Below, piece by piece: positions 1 through 11,041 of a stretch of 64,000 bases of DNA. The notes below the pieces were generated by a model. It was given only the letters and a program-made list of their open reading frames with translations. It had not been told where the DNA came from and did no database searches. Source of the stretch: Bisporella sp. PMI_857. Lineage: Eukaryota; Ascomycota; Leotiomycetes; Helotiales; Helotiaceae. The stretch lies in NCBI GenBank assembly GCA_021307315.1, contig JAJSPD010000049.1, positions 124,001 through 188,000 on the forward strand. Direction: 5' to 3'. Numbering within the stretch: position 1 is the first letter of the stretch; each line of letters starts with the position of its first letter. Position numbers and translations under genes: made by a program.

Positions 1-393
1 AAAGTCAGGCGTAGGCAGAGACATGTATCTCACTTGATAATTGCGCCCGCCTGACGCTTTAAATTCTGAATCAGGTTGGTCTTACGTAGCGCGGCCGCAC
101 TGGTCAAAGATCTCCAAAGGCACGCGACGTATCTAAATTTGTTATCTTAGTAAAGGCTTGATGCCGGCCTAAACCAGGGGTATATTTGCTCACAACAACC
201 ACACACGTAGACGAGACGGGCAGGTACTTTCTTCTTTATATTAGTAATTATATATCGCTATATCTATGCTTCTATCTTCCGGTCTACTCTTCCAAACACC
301 TACGCCAAGGCAACGCCTATGCAACGCACACAAAATGATCTGCTCAACGCCTTCAATGCTTCTATCTTACCCGCCTTCGCATCCGCCGTCTAC
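1..393. other. intergenic, left edge
   Basis: No coding frame is supported here. It lies 3' of the MFS transporter that ends at 394 and probably holds its 3' untranslated region. Nothing else is visible. Confidence 0.5.
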
Positions 394-2198
394 CTAAGGA
401 TTGCTCAGATAACTCATCGCGCGCTGCAGCTCCGTACTGTCAGCCCTCTGCGTCGCCGGTTCGGTCTTCAGCGTCTCCTCATCATCCCCGCTATACGCGT
501 AGCGGCTGCGTTGGCGAATCCTCGCGCCAAACACCCAAAACAGGTAGGGGATGGCGCAGCACGCGAGCGCGATGAACGCCAACAGCGTGCTGGCCCACTG
601 GTCGCCGAGCCGGGCGTACATCTGCTCGGTGAAGAGCACGACGGCGGCGCCCCAGAAGGATCGGAGGAACGTCTTTGCGGCGAGAGCGGAGGCCGCTTGG
701 TGTTGGTAGCTGTCGACCAGGTAGTTGTTGGCGCTGTTGTAGAGGAAAATGAAGCCGAATCCCACGGGGAAGCCGGCGATGGCTGGGCCCGCCCACGAGA
801 GGCGCGGGTAGGATGTCCAGGCGAAGATGAAGAGGCCGATGGGGATGAACCAGCAGGATACCATCATGGGTATTAACCGGACTTCTGCTGGTGGGGAGCC
901 GTTGTGTTTGGCGCAGAGCTTGAGGTAGTGCTTGTTGACCAACGGAGCGCAGGCGGCGGAGCAGAGAACCCCTATGGCGATTGGAATGAACATTAATCCC
1001 GTGGTGCCTGCCGAGTAACCCTTTCCTCCTTGGTAAATGATGGGATAGGCGACGAAGAACATGTACAGTAGGCCGTAGAGAACGGACATGTACAAGCTCA
1101 CTAAAAAGACGATGAGTTCGCCAAAGAGCAGCTGGAAGGGCCGAATGAGGAAGATGCGAAGACGCTCACTGAAAGGTCGCAAATCAAGGTCTTGTTCTGT
1201 AACATGCTCGCTCTCCCCGGTGCTTTCACGTAGTTTGCGTGCTCGTCGCGCGAGGATGGTAGGTGCGTAGGTTTCGGGGACTGTGAACGTGATGAGAATG
1301 TAGACCACACCGGCGAAGATGAGCTGGATCCAGTATAGCCAACGCCATCCTGCCGCATCGGAAAGAAATCCACCGACGAGGGGACCGATTGCTGGACCGA
1401 TGAAAGGGGCAGCCGAGAAAGCGGCCATTGGAACACCGCGCTCTTCTGTCCTCCAGAGATCGGCTAAGGTGCCGCCGACGAGGGTCATCGGTGCTGAAAA
1501 GGCGATACCGTCGATGGCGCGGCAGATTAGGAGGGTTTCTATGTTCGGTGCCACAGCACAAGGGATGATGAAGATAACAGCGAGTAGAAGCGTGGTTGCG
1601 TAGATCTTTCTTCGTCCAAGAACCTCAGATAGAGGAGCGAAGACCATAGGACCTGAAACAATCAGTACCATTGTTCTGTCAAAACTTGCGTCTCGAGCTT
1701 ACCTAGACCAAAGCCCACCACAAAAATGCTGATGCTAACCAGCCCAATCTCCTCTGAGACATTAAATTCCCTTTCCACACCTGCGATATCTGCCGTGATT
1801 ACTGAACTTGCAAAGGCAACCACGAAACAAGTGACCGCCACCACCATCGTACAGTACCATTTATACGCTTTGCTCCAGTTCTTGGGATTTTCTGGGTCAT
1901 TTGGCGTAAAAGTGACAAGCTTGTATTCTCTCTTCCCATCCCCGGCTATAGGACCTGGTATCTCGCCTGAAGGTGCAGTTGTTGTGTATTCGGCGAGGTT
2001 TGCGTTGGCTGTAAGTGTTCGATATGGGAGGTTGACGTCCAGGTTGGGGTCACGGGCTGCTTTGTGAGAGGCATGTGTGTGGACGGGATGGATCTGAGAG
2101 CCATTTGTGGTAGCGTGCTGTAATGACACATGAGTTGTAGTTGGTTCTTGTGTCGTAGCTATAGGTGCAAACGTGGTATCTGCTCTTGTTTCTGGCAT
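394..2198 (-). CDS. MFS multidrug/polyamine transporter, DHA1 (drug:H+ antiporter) type
   Basis: Two exons: 2198-1703 and 1652-394. The 50-bp intron (donor GTAAGC, acceptor TTTCAG) joins in frame to give 584 aa. The ATG at 2198 is followed by a hydrophilic N-terminal tail of about 110 residues, with a [13 protein letters not shown] stretch just before the first membrane helix, as is usual in fungal DHA1 proteins. Around the splice site lies MFS motif A ([13 protein letters not shown]), and further on antiporter motif C ([10 protein letters not shown]). The hydrophobic pattern fits 12 membrane segments with a charged central loop after about residue 330. Family knowledge says such proteins export drugs, polyamines or toxic metabolites across the plasma membrane by proton antiport. 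The actual substrate cannot be read from the sequence. The gene starts about 670 bp from the AT-rich island. The long plus-strand frame at 319-876 is its antisense shadow. Confidence 0.9.
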
Positions 2199-2871
2199 GT
2201 TTAGAAACTATATATATGAAATAACAAATATTCGAGATATGTGATGATATCTAAGCAAGAAGCTGTGCTCCAACACTGATGTAGTACAGAAGACCTCGGG
2301 CATCCACATCCTTATATATAAGCACCTCTAACCCCTGACTCTGATTCATTTTTAAGTATGACCTCCTATCAAAATCCTGCAAACCAAATGGAACAAAGAT
2401 TTGATAGAGCACTACTTAGTGTTCCACAAAAAGGGGACTGATATCTCACACCATTGGTCTCTGAGGCGTGATGTCTTGGCATTTCAGGACATATCTCGGC
2501 AAGTATGGAAAACACCCAGACGGGGCGACCAGCGATGCACCTCTGTCAGCCATATCCGGCACCTCGGCAGGAGGCTTAAATATAAACGAGCCAACAAAAT
2601 GGTAAGAAAGAATCTTTATGGAGAAAGTGCCAGAAAAGATATCAAATAACATCACTCGTGTTCCGTAAGGAGAGCCCCCAAAAAATTTCATCATCGTGCA
2701 TCTCGATGGGGCGTCCGCATTTCGCATCTCTAGACAGCGGAATGAAGCCGCATACGATAGTTACGAGATGGTACTTCTTGTCATGAGTACATAACAAGCT
2801 GCCTAAAAGAATGACTCGTCAGCCACAATGCAGATGCGAATAGACTTCAGGCTAAGGACTATCCTTTTTTT
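2199..2871. other. upstream region of the MFS transporter, between gene and inverted repeat
   Basis: This is about 670 bp of normal base composition. A TA-rich stretch (CTATATATATGA) sits just upstream of the MFS start on its coding strand. Short frames on both strands at 2401-2727 show no recognisable motif and I do not call them. Confidence 0.4.
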
Positions 2872-2943
2872 GGTGGGCCTCCGGAGCCCTGTATCTACCT
2901 TCAGGCCACATCATTTTTTTTGCCGAACCTCAAAACCTCAAAC
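2872..2943 (+). repeat. left terminal inverted repeat of the AT-rich element
   Basis: About 72 bp that match the reverse complement of 7300-7371 almost perfectly. Only two mismatches are seen, both in the outer 12 bases. It reads GGTGG at the outer end, contains CCCTGTATCTACCTTCAGGC in the middle, and ends inside with a CCTCAAAA tandem doublet. It marks a sharp change from mixed composition outside to very AT-rich DNA inside. No target-site duplication is obvious just outside it. Confidence 0.9.
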
Positions 2944-5900
2944 TTTGATAAATGTTAAAATTATTTATTATTACAACAACCAGATATTGTACAAATGTAT
3001 ATTAGTTGTATAATTATTATTATATACATATTTAAACTACTGTAATATATTTACCGCTTAACTACATTTCGTACAACTAGAAAACTTTTAATATATTGTA
3101 ATTTGCTTTTTAGTTTTACTGTAAACAGCTATTTATTTTAAGCACTACGTAAAAGTAAAGCAATAGTTTAAGTGCTACTTAACAATCGACGTTTAAACTC
3201 GTACAACACAGCTAAACTATTTACTTATGCTAAAAATGTTTGCGAACAAAAAAAAATTTCGTACAAACTTAAAAAATTATAAAGTTTTTTTTGTTTTTAA
3301 ATAAAAGCAACAACGCAAACGGTTTACGTTCGCTTTCAAAAGCATTATTATCGATAAACTTTTCAACGTTATTCGAAAGTAAACTAAACGCACAACGTGC
3401 ACTGTAATTACGCTACTTGCAGTTACTGCAAGCATTATTAAAATATTTTTATACTGTACAACATTTTAAAAACGAACGAAGTTCGCACTTTTAGTACTTC
3501 GCGCAGTTATTACAAACAAAAACACTAGCTTTTTGTATTAAAATAGCATTAATGTAAAACGGCCGGTAAGTAGCAATTTGCTGAAATATAATAGCTTTTT
3601 GTACAAAAAGCATATTATGTTTTAGTATAACTAAAACTGCTTATTGCAAATTGTTATAAACTAGCGAAACTATTTGCTAGTTAACTACAAAAAAAACAGA
3701 ATAATTCTGTAAATTAAAGTTAGCAGCAACAACAGCAGCAACAGCGTTATACAGAATTATAGTTTTAATATTGTACGAATATTAGTCAGCTACGATTTCG
3801 TACAAAAATCCGTTTTTTTACTATTACTTTTACTTACATAATAATAATAGTAATAATAATAATAATAGTAATAGTAATAGTAATAGTAATAGTAATAATA
3901 ATAATAATAGTAATAATAGTAGTAGTAGTAGTAGTAGTAATAGTATTGCTGCTGTTGCTTTAAATAACAGTTAACTAACTATAAACAGTTTCGTACGAAA
4001 TTGTTACACGTTTTTATTATACAATCAAAGAAATACTTATATTATTGTTATTATTGCTAAAAAGAAAAAAAGAAAAAAAAAATAAAAAGTAAAAAGCAAA
4101 ACAATTTCTAAACTAAAAAAAAACTTACTTAAAAAAAAACAGCAAAATCAAAAAAGCTTATATAACTATTGTACAAACTGTTTAATTTCAAAAATAACAA
4201 TAACTACAAACTTCTAAAACATTTTCGTTCGATAAAAAAATAATCAGTTAGCAATTTTTGCTTTTAAACTCGGCTATATTTTAATTTTAATACTACTACT
4301 TTGTTAAATTAGTTTTGTGTTTTTTGTATAAAATTTTCGTTATACGAAATTAAATCTAAATCGAATTCAGCAAAAATATTAAATTTTTACTGTTGTTTTT
4401 GTTTGATTTTAAGCTTTACGTTAAGCTTTTTATTGTTAAATTTTTTTTGTTTAATTTTCGTACAAAAAGCCGGATTTTTTTTTTTTTTTACAGCTAGAAT
4501 TAAATAGTAAAAGTATTGCTACGATTTTTTTTAACTAAATAAAATGCAATAGCAGTTGTTAAGCCAAAAAAAAAAAATTTTAATAAAGAATTATTTTTAG
4601 TATTGTACAAAATTGTTTTTTCAATTTCTCGAACAATATATATAATATATTGTACGACTTTAGTTTAACTAGTTTTTAAATATAGTAATTCAATTAAGTT
4701 TTAAACAGTTAAAATGTTTTAAACTAACAACTAAATAGTTACTAGTGCTTTGTTGTAAGTATTTGTATTTAAACCGGTACTAATTTTATAGTTGTATAAA
4801 ATGTAATTTTTCACGAATTGTTTAATTTAACTGTAAACTATTACAGCAATTAAAATACTTGTAAACTAAAACTTTAACAAATTATAATTTTCGCTATTGT
4901 TTTTTAGCTGTAACTGTAATAAAACATTGTATAACTTACAAAAATTAGATTTATAATTATTAATATATATATTTGTATTTCGTACAAACATTATATTTTA
5001 CAAAATTTTATTTTTTTGCTAATTTCAGTTATAGTACTTTTTTTTTCGATTTTTATTAAACGTATAATAAATCGTTTAGTAAATATTACAATTGTAAAAT
5101 TTTAAAAGCTAAGTAATATTATACAAAATACAATTTAATTTTAAGTATTAAAACTTTAAATACTAGTATATACTTTAACTTTTGTAGTATTTTTTTAACG
5201 AATATACTAATTAATAAAATCTTTTTTAGCTTTTTTAAGTCTGTTAATTTTAGCTAGTTGTACGAACTGTGTATTTCGCTAAACAATTTACTTTGCATTT
5301 AAAATTACAATACTCGATTATTGTTAAACAAAAAAATTGTCGTATAAATCAATAATTGTACAAAATGCATTGTACTCGCCGTACTAATCAATATTATTAT
5401 TATAGCGCGTACAAGTAACTTAACAAAATATAAACTATATAAACAGTTTAAACTTTATTAGTTTAAATAAATTAATATAAACGTTGTACAAAGTTAGTTT
5501 TTTAATATAATTTTATAATCGTTCGGCAAAACGTTTTTTTTAAATAACTTAAAATAATTTCGTTTATACGCTAATTAAGCATTAATTGCATTACTAATAT
5601 TTGTATATTTAACGTTTTTTTTAATTACGTTATACAATAATCTTTTGTACGATTTAATGTTTTTATATTTACTTTCCGGTTTTATAGTTTTTAGCAGTTT
5701 TAGTTGTAAACTAAAAGTCAAATAAGCTTGTACAAACTTTCGTAATATATAATATATTTGTACATAAAGCATATTTTCAGTTTGTTAGCTATTAGTACTA
5801 ACTTTTTAACTAGCAGCAGTAAGCTAGTTTAAGTTAATATTAACTTTAAAAAGTTTTGTACAACAAAAGCTTAATATTGCTAACAACAAATATTTATTTA

Positions 5901-7299
5901 TATTTATGCTAAGTATATTAGTATCGTACAGTTAATAATTAAACTGCAGTTTACTTTATTTTTTTATACTGTTATATATTTTTTTAGTAAATTTAAAATT
6001 AATCGATATTTCGTATTACAAAACTTTATTAACTGAATTTTCGTACAATTGTTTAAGTCGGCTAAAAACACTGTTTAGCTTATTTGGCTGTTTACGAATT
6101 TTGTAAATATTTTATAGTTTTTTATATTTAAAAGCAGTTTGTTGTACAATAAGTATATATATAGCTTATATAGCAATTCGATTAGCTAAATTGTTTTTGC
6201 TAAATACATTATTTAAAAAAAACTTTTAAAAATAGTTTTATATAATATATTAGCATTATTTTGTTGTACAAATACATTTAATTTACTCGCTAAAAATATA
6301 GTTTTGATTTTTGCAATTGTAACTACTAAAATTCGATTTTTTAATTATTTGTACTTAATTTGTACACAAAACAATTACGTATTTAAAATGTCGAGTTTAA
6401 TTGTACAAATCAAAATAAAACATATTGTATTTTTGCTAAAATAAACGTTTTTTTGCTTCGATTACATCGTACGATATATAAGCAATATTTTTTGTTAATA
6501 ATTGTATATAAATATTAATAAATTACAGTATTTGTTGTACGACTTGAAATTTTTATATATATTTAAAAAATACATTAAAAATATATATTAATACAAGCGT
6601 AAATTTTAAATTTTTAAAAAAAAAGCTTTTCGTAGCCGTTTAAAAACTATACGTAATTTAAGCTAAAAACAATATATTTTTTTTTTTTTGCGATTTGCAT
6701 TTTTTGTACAAACTTAAACTTCTGTTAAATTAAAACGTCGTACAATTTTATACAGCCGGTTTTAAGTTGTTAAATATTTTTTTTTGCAAAACTATTATTG
6801 CAAAAGCTTTGCGCTATATTTATAAATTTAGCCAAAATCAAAAGTTTGTTGTATAATTTCTTTTAAATGCCGATTAGCTTCGATTCGTTGTTGTATAAAC
6901 ATTTTTATTATACAACTAATAACTTTACGAATTCGAGCAACTTAACGTTTAAATATTTGTATATTTTGCTTTGTTAAATATCGTACGATACGCAAATCAG
7001 TATAAAACTTCTAAAACAAAGTAGCAATTTAAATTTTTAGCTATACAGTTTCTTGAATAATATTTCGTTTGCTAATATTCTAAAATTGTAATCGACAGTT
7101 AATCGTACGATTAAACACTAGCTAATAAAATTGATTTGTTAATCGTTCAGCAATTTGCTTTTTAGTTTTATTGTTAATTGTAAACTAATCAATAATATCA
7201 TTTTTATAATCATCTAAATTGATAACTATAGAAAGCATCGTACGAAGTGTGGTTGAAGTATAGTTGTTGTGTAGTTCCGCAACATGAAAGTTTTTAAGG
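2944..7299. other. extremely AT-rich interior, no genes; recurrent GTACAA/TTGTAC motif
   Basis: No coding sequence is supported. Cytosines are sparse and sit mainly in a few contexts: GTACA, GCT/AGC, CG. CC, GG, TCA and TGA look rare. The hexamer GTACAA or its complement appears in most 120-bp stretches, for example near 2988, 3071, 3261, 3463, 3801, 4172, 4459, 4981, 5487 and 6353. Long A or T runs are common. This is visual judgement, not a computed statistic. Confidence 0.7.
3838..3945 (+). repeat. trinucleotide microsatellite (TAA/TAG)n
   Basis: About 36 consecutive trinucleotides alternate between AAT and AGT/TAG units, ending in a pure AGT run at about 3918-3938. It lies inside the AT-rich island. 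No frame across it is part of a plausible gene. Confidence 0.9.
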
Positions 7300-7371
7300 T
7301 TTTGAGGTTTTGAGGTTCGGCAAAAAAAATGATGTGGCCTGAAGGTAGATACAGGGCTCCGTAGGGCCACC
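7300..7371 (-). repeat. right terminal inverted repeat of the AT-rich element
   Basis: Reverse complement of the left repeat (2872-2943), with the GAGGTTTTGAGG doublet on the inner side and the CCACC end outermost. Both copies retain CpA sites and T/A homopolymers of equal length, so they have diverged very little compared with the interior. Confidence 0.9.
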
Positions 7372-8590
7372 CGTCCCGTAGACCCACAATTGGACCCAAC
7401 AGCTTGGCATGGTAAATCGCCATGCCATCACACAACCGGAGGACAATCGGGACACCAGGGAGGGCCAACTGGCTTCTTATACCCGAGGTGGAAGTCTGCC
7501 GAAGTCGCAGAAGTCTTATCGTTTAGCTTACCGACCACAGTGGTGTTCTAGTATCTGAACATCTCTCTTTTCCAACTTAATGTGTAAACATCATCATGAG
7601 GCAATCATCGCAGAGAACTTATACCGCTTCTCCTCGTTATCCACAATTCCAATAGTTCCATTCCCAGGGCCCTTTTCGAAATGCCTTGCTGAAGTTTCAA
7701 ATCCCGGATCTGGCAAATAAGCTACTGGCACCGCCGATGTTATCTTATTCCCGAATCTCCATCCCAGGCCCAGAATTCGAAAGATGGCTGTCTTGAACAT
7801 CGCAGGAGCGGATAAATAACGGCCTAATTATATGACAAGCTTAATTGTCGAAGGAGCGCCATTCCAAGCCGAGATATGGAAGCGCCAGATAGAGATCTGG
7901 ATGTACTGGCGCAAAAGTGAGCTAAAAGGTTTGCACCGTCGAGTATGTTGGCATCCCGGTCAATCTAAAGCCAATAACGGATCAGTTGTTAGATGATCTC
8001 CGAACCACGAAGGTGCGGAAGTTGTGTACCTCTTACAGCATATAAAACGCTGTCGGATGCCTTACTAGCAAAGTTCCATGATCAACATCCCTTCCTTCGT
8101 CTTCAGATGTACGTCCCAAGGTCGAGATTTCCATGAATAGTTATCCGTGCCATAACGCCATCCACTAGACAGTGCTGGGAATCGGGTGTTCGAAATTATA
8201 GGTGGACCATTAAGAGTAAACTTTGACATAATATCAACTGTGTTCTTGAGCCCAGCATGATCTAGAGACTCCTTTCTCTTAGGCTGATGCAGTAAACAGA
8301 GAAGAGAAAGTGTTCTTGAGAGAGAGTTGGCTTTTGTTTTTAGCTCAGACTATTCTAGGTACAACACGAGGTGCAGGTTACAAAGTCGATTGGAAAAGGT
8401 GCTCCTTTTTGCATGTAGGTATAAAAAAACGCATATCATCGTCAAACATACGCGTTGGCTTCATGCCTGAGGTTAGTGAAGCGTAAATTTCTACCTTTTC
8501 TACAAAACGATACAAGTTATCAGCAGCCCTATTAACCCAATCCAATTTTCAAATACCATGGCCAAATTCATTTGCATCCTGAGCCGATAT
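7372..8590. other. intergenic, right flank of the element
   Basis: Normal composition resumes. The only frame of note is an ATG-initiated 68-codon frame on the minus strand, 7800-7594. It reads like ordinary protein (…PVAYLPDPGFETS…, …TIGIVDNEEKRYKF…) but I cannot assign it. It could be the end of a gene broken near the element, or chance. The stretch 7800-8590 holds nothing else I can support. Confidence 0.35.
7594..7800 (-). pseudogene. possible C-terminal gene remnant, unrecognised
   Basis: A 68-codon ATG frame ending in TGA, 220 bp outside the right inverted repeat. The composition resembles a soluble protein tail rather than random sequence. No upstream exon was found in the frames above 7800, so if it is a gene fragment its 5' part is missing. 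The evidence is weak. Confidence 0.15.
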
Positions 8591-10124
8591 CTAGGTCTTG
8601 GTCTCCTCAACCGTTGCCACGTTATCCTTCTGCCCAGCGACATGAGAATCCATCGCCTCCAGCGCATGCTCCTTATCGCTCACCACCGGCTCAACACCCA
8701 CCTTTGTTTCGCGTCGAACGTCCATAACCTCCTTGTTCCAGATATTCACGTAAAGCGGATAGATCCAGGCAGCAATGAAGCCTCCCATGGGAATCAGCAT
8801 ACAAGTATGGAACGCTTTCTTGCTATTCCTCTTCTGCAAGTGCGTCGCAACTGCTCCTGCCATGGGAGGGAATACAGCACCGCCAGAGATGGCTGCGACG
8901 ATGAGGGAACCGCCTGTCTTGGTGTGACGTCCAAGACCACGTAGGCCGAGCGTGAAGATTGTAGCAAAGCAGGCGGACTCCCAGCAGAGGACCATGCATA
9001 AAAGGCCGATGGATGCGTTACCGGTTGTCTGGGAGGCGGCAAGCACGAAGACGAAACACATACAGAGGTATAGAGCGAGGACATAGCGTGGCTTGATGGC
9101 TTTGATCGTCATGAGGCCGCCTGCCAAGAAACGATTGAATGCGTATAGTCCTTGAGCTGCCGCAAAAATATCCGCTATTTATTGATTAGCATAGGCTTTT
9201 CTAGAAGTATATAAATGCAAGTCTTACAGCCCTTCGCAGCAGTTGTGCCAGCTTCCTTGCAAAAGTTGACAAAGTAGTTTGCGACCGCAACTTGAGCACC
9301 AACATAGCAGAACTGGCTCCAAACAGCAAGGAAAAGATTGATTTGCTTTTTGAATGGTCCGGGATCAAACTCCGCGATCTCCAATTCCTGCGTGCCCATA
9401 TCTGCATCTGTGATCTCAGGCATAGGCGCCACAAAGAACAAAACAATCAACAGGGCTACAAAGCCTGCTACACCAAGGTATGTCCATTGCACGTTCTTAA
9501 GTCCCTCGTCTGTGTTCACAGTATCCGCAAAGAAGACCCTCGATGCAAGAAGCGGAGCAACGAATGAGCCAACAGCTTGTACAGCTTGCGCGAGATTAAG
9601 TCTGATTTCCGAGTATCGAGGAGGACCGCAGATGGAGAGGAACGGATCAGCAGCTGTCTCAAGCGTAGAAAGACCAGCACCAACGATGAACATGCTCCCG
9701 CAGAAACCGCCGAAGGAGTGTTTTACACCGCTAGGCCACATCATGAGGCATCCAATCGCCAAAATGCAGAGCCCAGTCATGAATGTCACACGGAAACCCC
9801 ATTTTCGGAGGATATAGCCGGAGATTGTGGGCGGGCAGAGGAAGTAGGCACCAAAGTAGGCGGCGGAGAGGCCAGAGGATCGGGAGGGTGTGATGTTGAG
9901 AGTTTCTTGGAAATGGGGGTTGAGGACATCAAGCAGACCGTATGCGAAGCCCCTGGTGATGGGTTAGGTAAGGTTCGAGGGTAAAAGAGTAAGAGGGCGG
10001 CCTACCATAGGAAGAAGAGGATCGTGACGAGGAAGTTAGGCACGAGGGATTGTCTAAGGGTGAGATGCACGGCAGAAGTGACCTCGTTATCGTCGACCGT
10101 GATCTTGCGTTTCCAGATCGCCAT
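8591..10124 (-). CDS. MFS transporter, FHS family (L-fucose permease-like)
   Basis: Three exons: 10124-10006, 9952-9228 and 9174-8591. The two 53-bp introns (GTAGGC…CACCAG and GTAAGA…AATAG) rejoin in frame to give 475 aa. The first exon ends in FFLW and the second opens with GFAYGLLDVL, a hallmark of the FucP/FHS branch of the major facilitator superfamily. It continues with an ETAADPFLS segment and RLNLAQAVQAVGS, equivalent to the conserved E-x-x-x-N/D-P and RLN-x-A-Q motifs. Twelve hydrophobic segments can be followed, with a hydrophilic loop at about residues 225-250. Bacterial relatives import fucose, glucose or galactose with protons. Fungal members are mostly uncharacterised, so sugar import at the plasma membrane is an inference. 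The gene sits just beyond the AT-rich element. Confidence 0.88.
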
Positions 10125-11041
10125 CTTTGCCCCCGTCGGAATCACTACGTGAGATCTCCTTTCGGCAGCTCAAATCAAATCAAAATCTTGACCGTTGGTA
10201 TTTGCTCAGGTCGTCTTCAAAGTGAAGGTGAAAACTTGTGCGTTGTCCGCGTAAAGGTGAGGTGGCAGGCTGGTAGGAGGTCATCCACGTTCCACAAGGG
10301 AGCAAAGCGGCCATTTATCACGACGCAGCAGTGAAATGTCTCTGACCTACATGAGCTACCCATACCTCTCCTGCCCATTCACACCACGCCGTCCCCATAA
10401 GCAAACCATTCACTCGGGCCAAAGCATCACGAGTCTTTCCCCATATTACTCACGCGTCCCCGCTCCTGTTGTGAAACGTGGTATAGTGTCCGATATACGA
10501 GTCTGACTGCTTTGAACATCAGCGCCCCAGAGCACAATTCGGTCCTCCCTTTCCCCGAGCCATTCCTCATACGTCTGGATGGGTGTTTGTTCGATGCTTG
10601 AAGAACATGGGGAACATAGAGCTACCCCAGATGGCTTGCATGGGGTGGTAGTGGAAGTGGGGTATGATTTGCAAAGTTTCTGGGGATGATGGCTTTGGGT
10701 GGCTTGTTGATTCGCCATGAGCTGCAGCGAGGGAGGTGCCGAAGAAGAGCCGGCAATCCAAGACAAGAGAGGGGGAAACAGCCTTGTTTACATACAGACG
10801 TCGACCTATGCAGGTGATGCTTGCTTTTGATAAGGGGGAAGCCACTTGAGCCTCTTCATTCAAAAGAGATATCTCTATGTGCTCATGTTATGGCTTTGAT
10901 TTAAAAGCACCAATACACCAAACTCACTCAAGCAAGCTTTATGAACGAACTCTTAAAGTTTTCAAAATGAATCTCGTGAGATGAAGTGGTAGGCTCTCGT
11001 CAAATGAGATCCATCGCTCATCGTGAGCTTGTGAACGAGAT
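10125..11041. other. intergenic
   Basis: Upstream region of the FHS transporter, then the 3' side of the GFA-domain gene. Overlapping minus-strand frames at 10446-10863 have no motif, no splice partner and no recognisable similarity, so I leave them uncalled. Confidence 0.4.

Larger units (their letters stand above)
2872..7371. mobile_element. decayed mobile element: AT-rich island bounded by terminal inverted repeats
   Basis: A 4.5-kb unit with near-identical 72-bp inverted repeats at its ends and an interior of very high A+T content. The interior has stop codons in all frames; the longest frame is about 65 codons (5575-5772, minus) and resembles no family I can name. The structure fits a class II (DNA, TIR) transposon whose coding part has been destroyed by C-to-T mutation such as repeat-induced point mutation (RIP). 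That is an inference: RIP would be expected to hit the repeats too, yet they look intact and keep many CpA dinucleotides. A second possibility is a non-autonomous element that captured AT-rich DNA. No transposase domain is readable and no target duplication was found, so the superfamily is not assigned. Confidence 0.7.

Noticed and set aside
319..876. 185-codon plus-strand frame
   Set aside because: It lies antisense to the well-supported MFS transporter and has the composition of an antisense frame with no motif.
2860..2871. Possible target-site duplication next to the inverted repeats (compare 7372-7383)
   Set aside because: The bases directly outside the two repeats do not match, so no duplication can be claimed.
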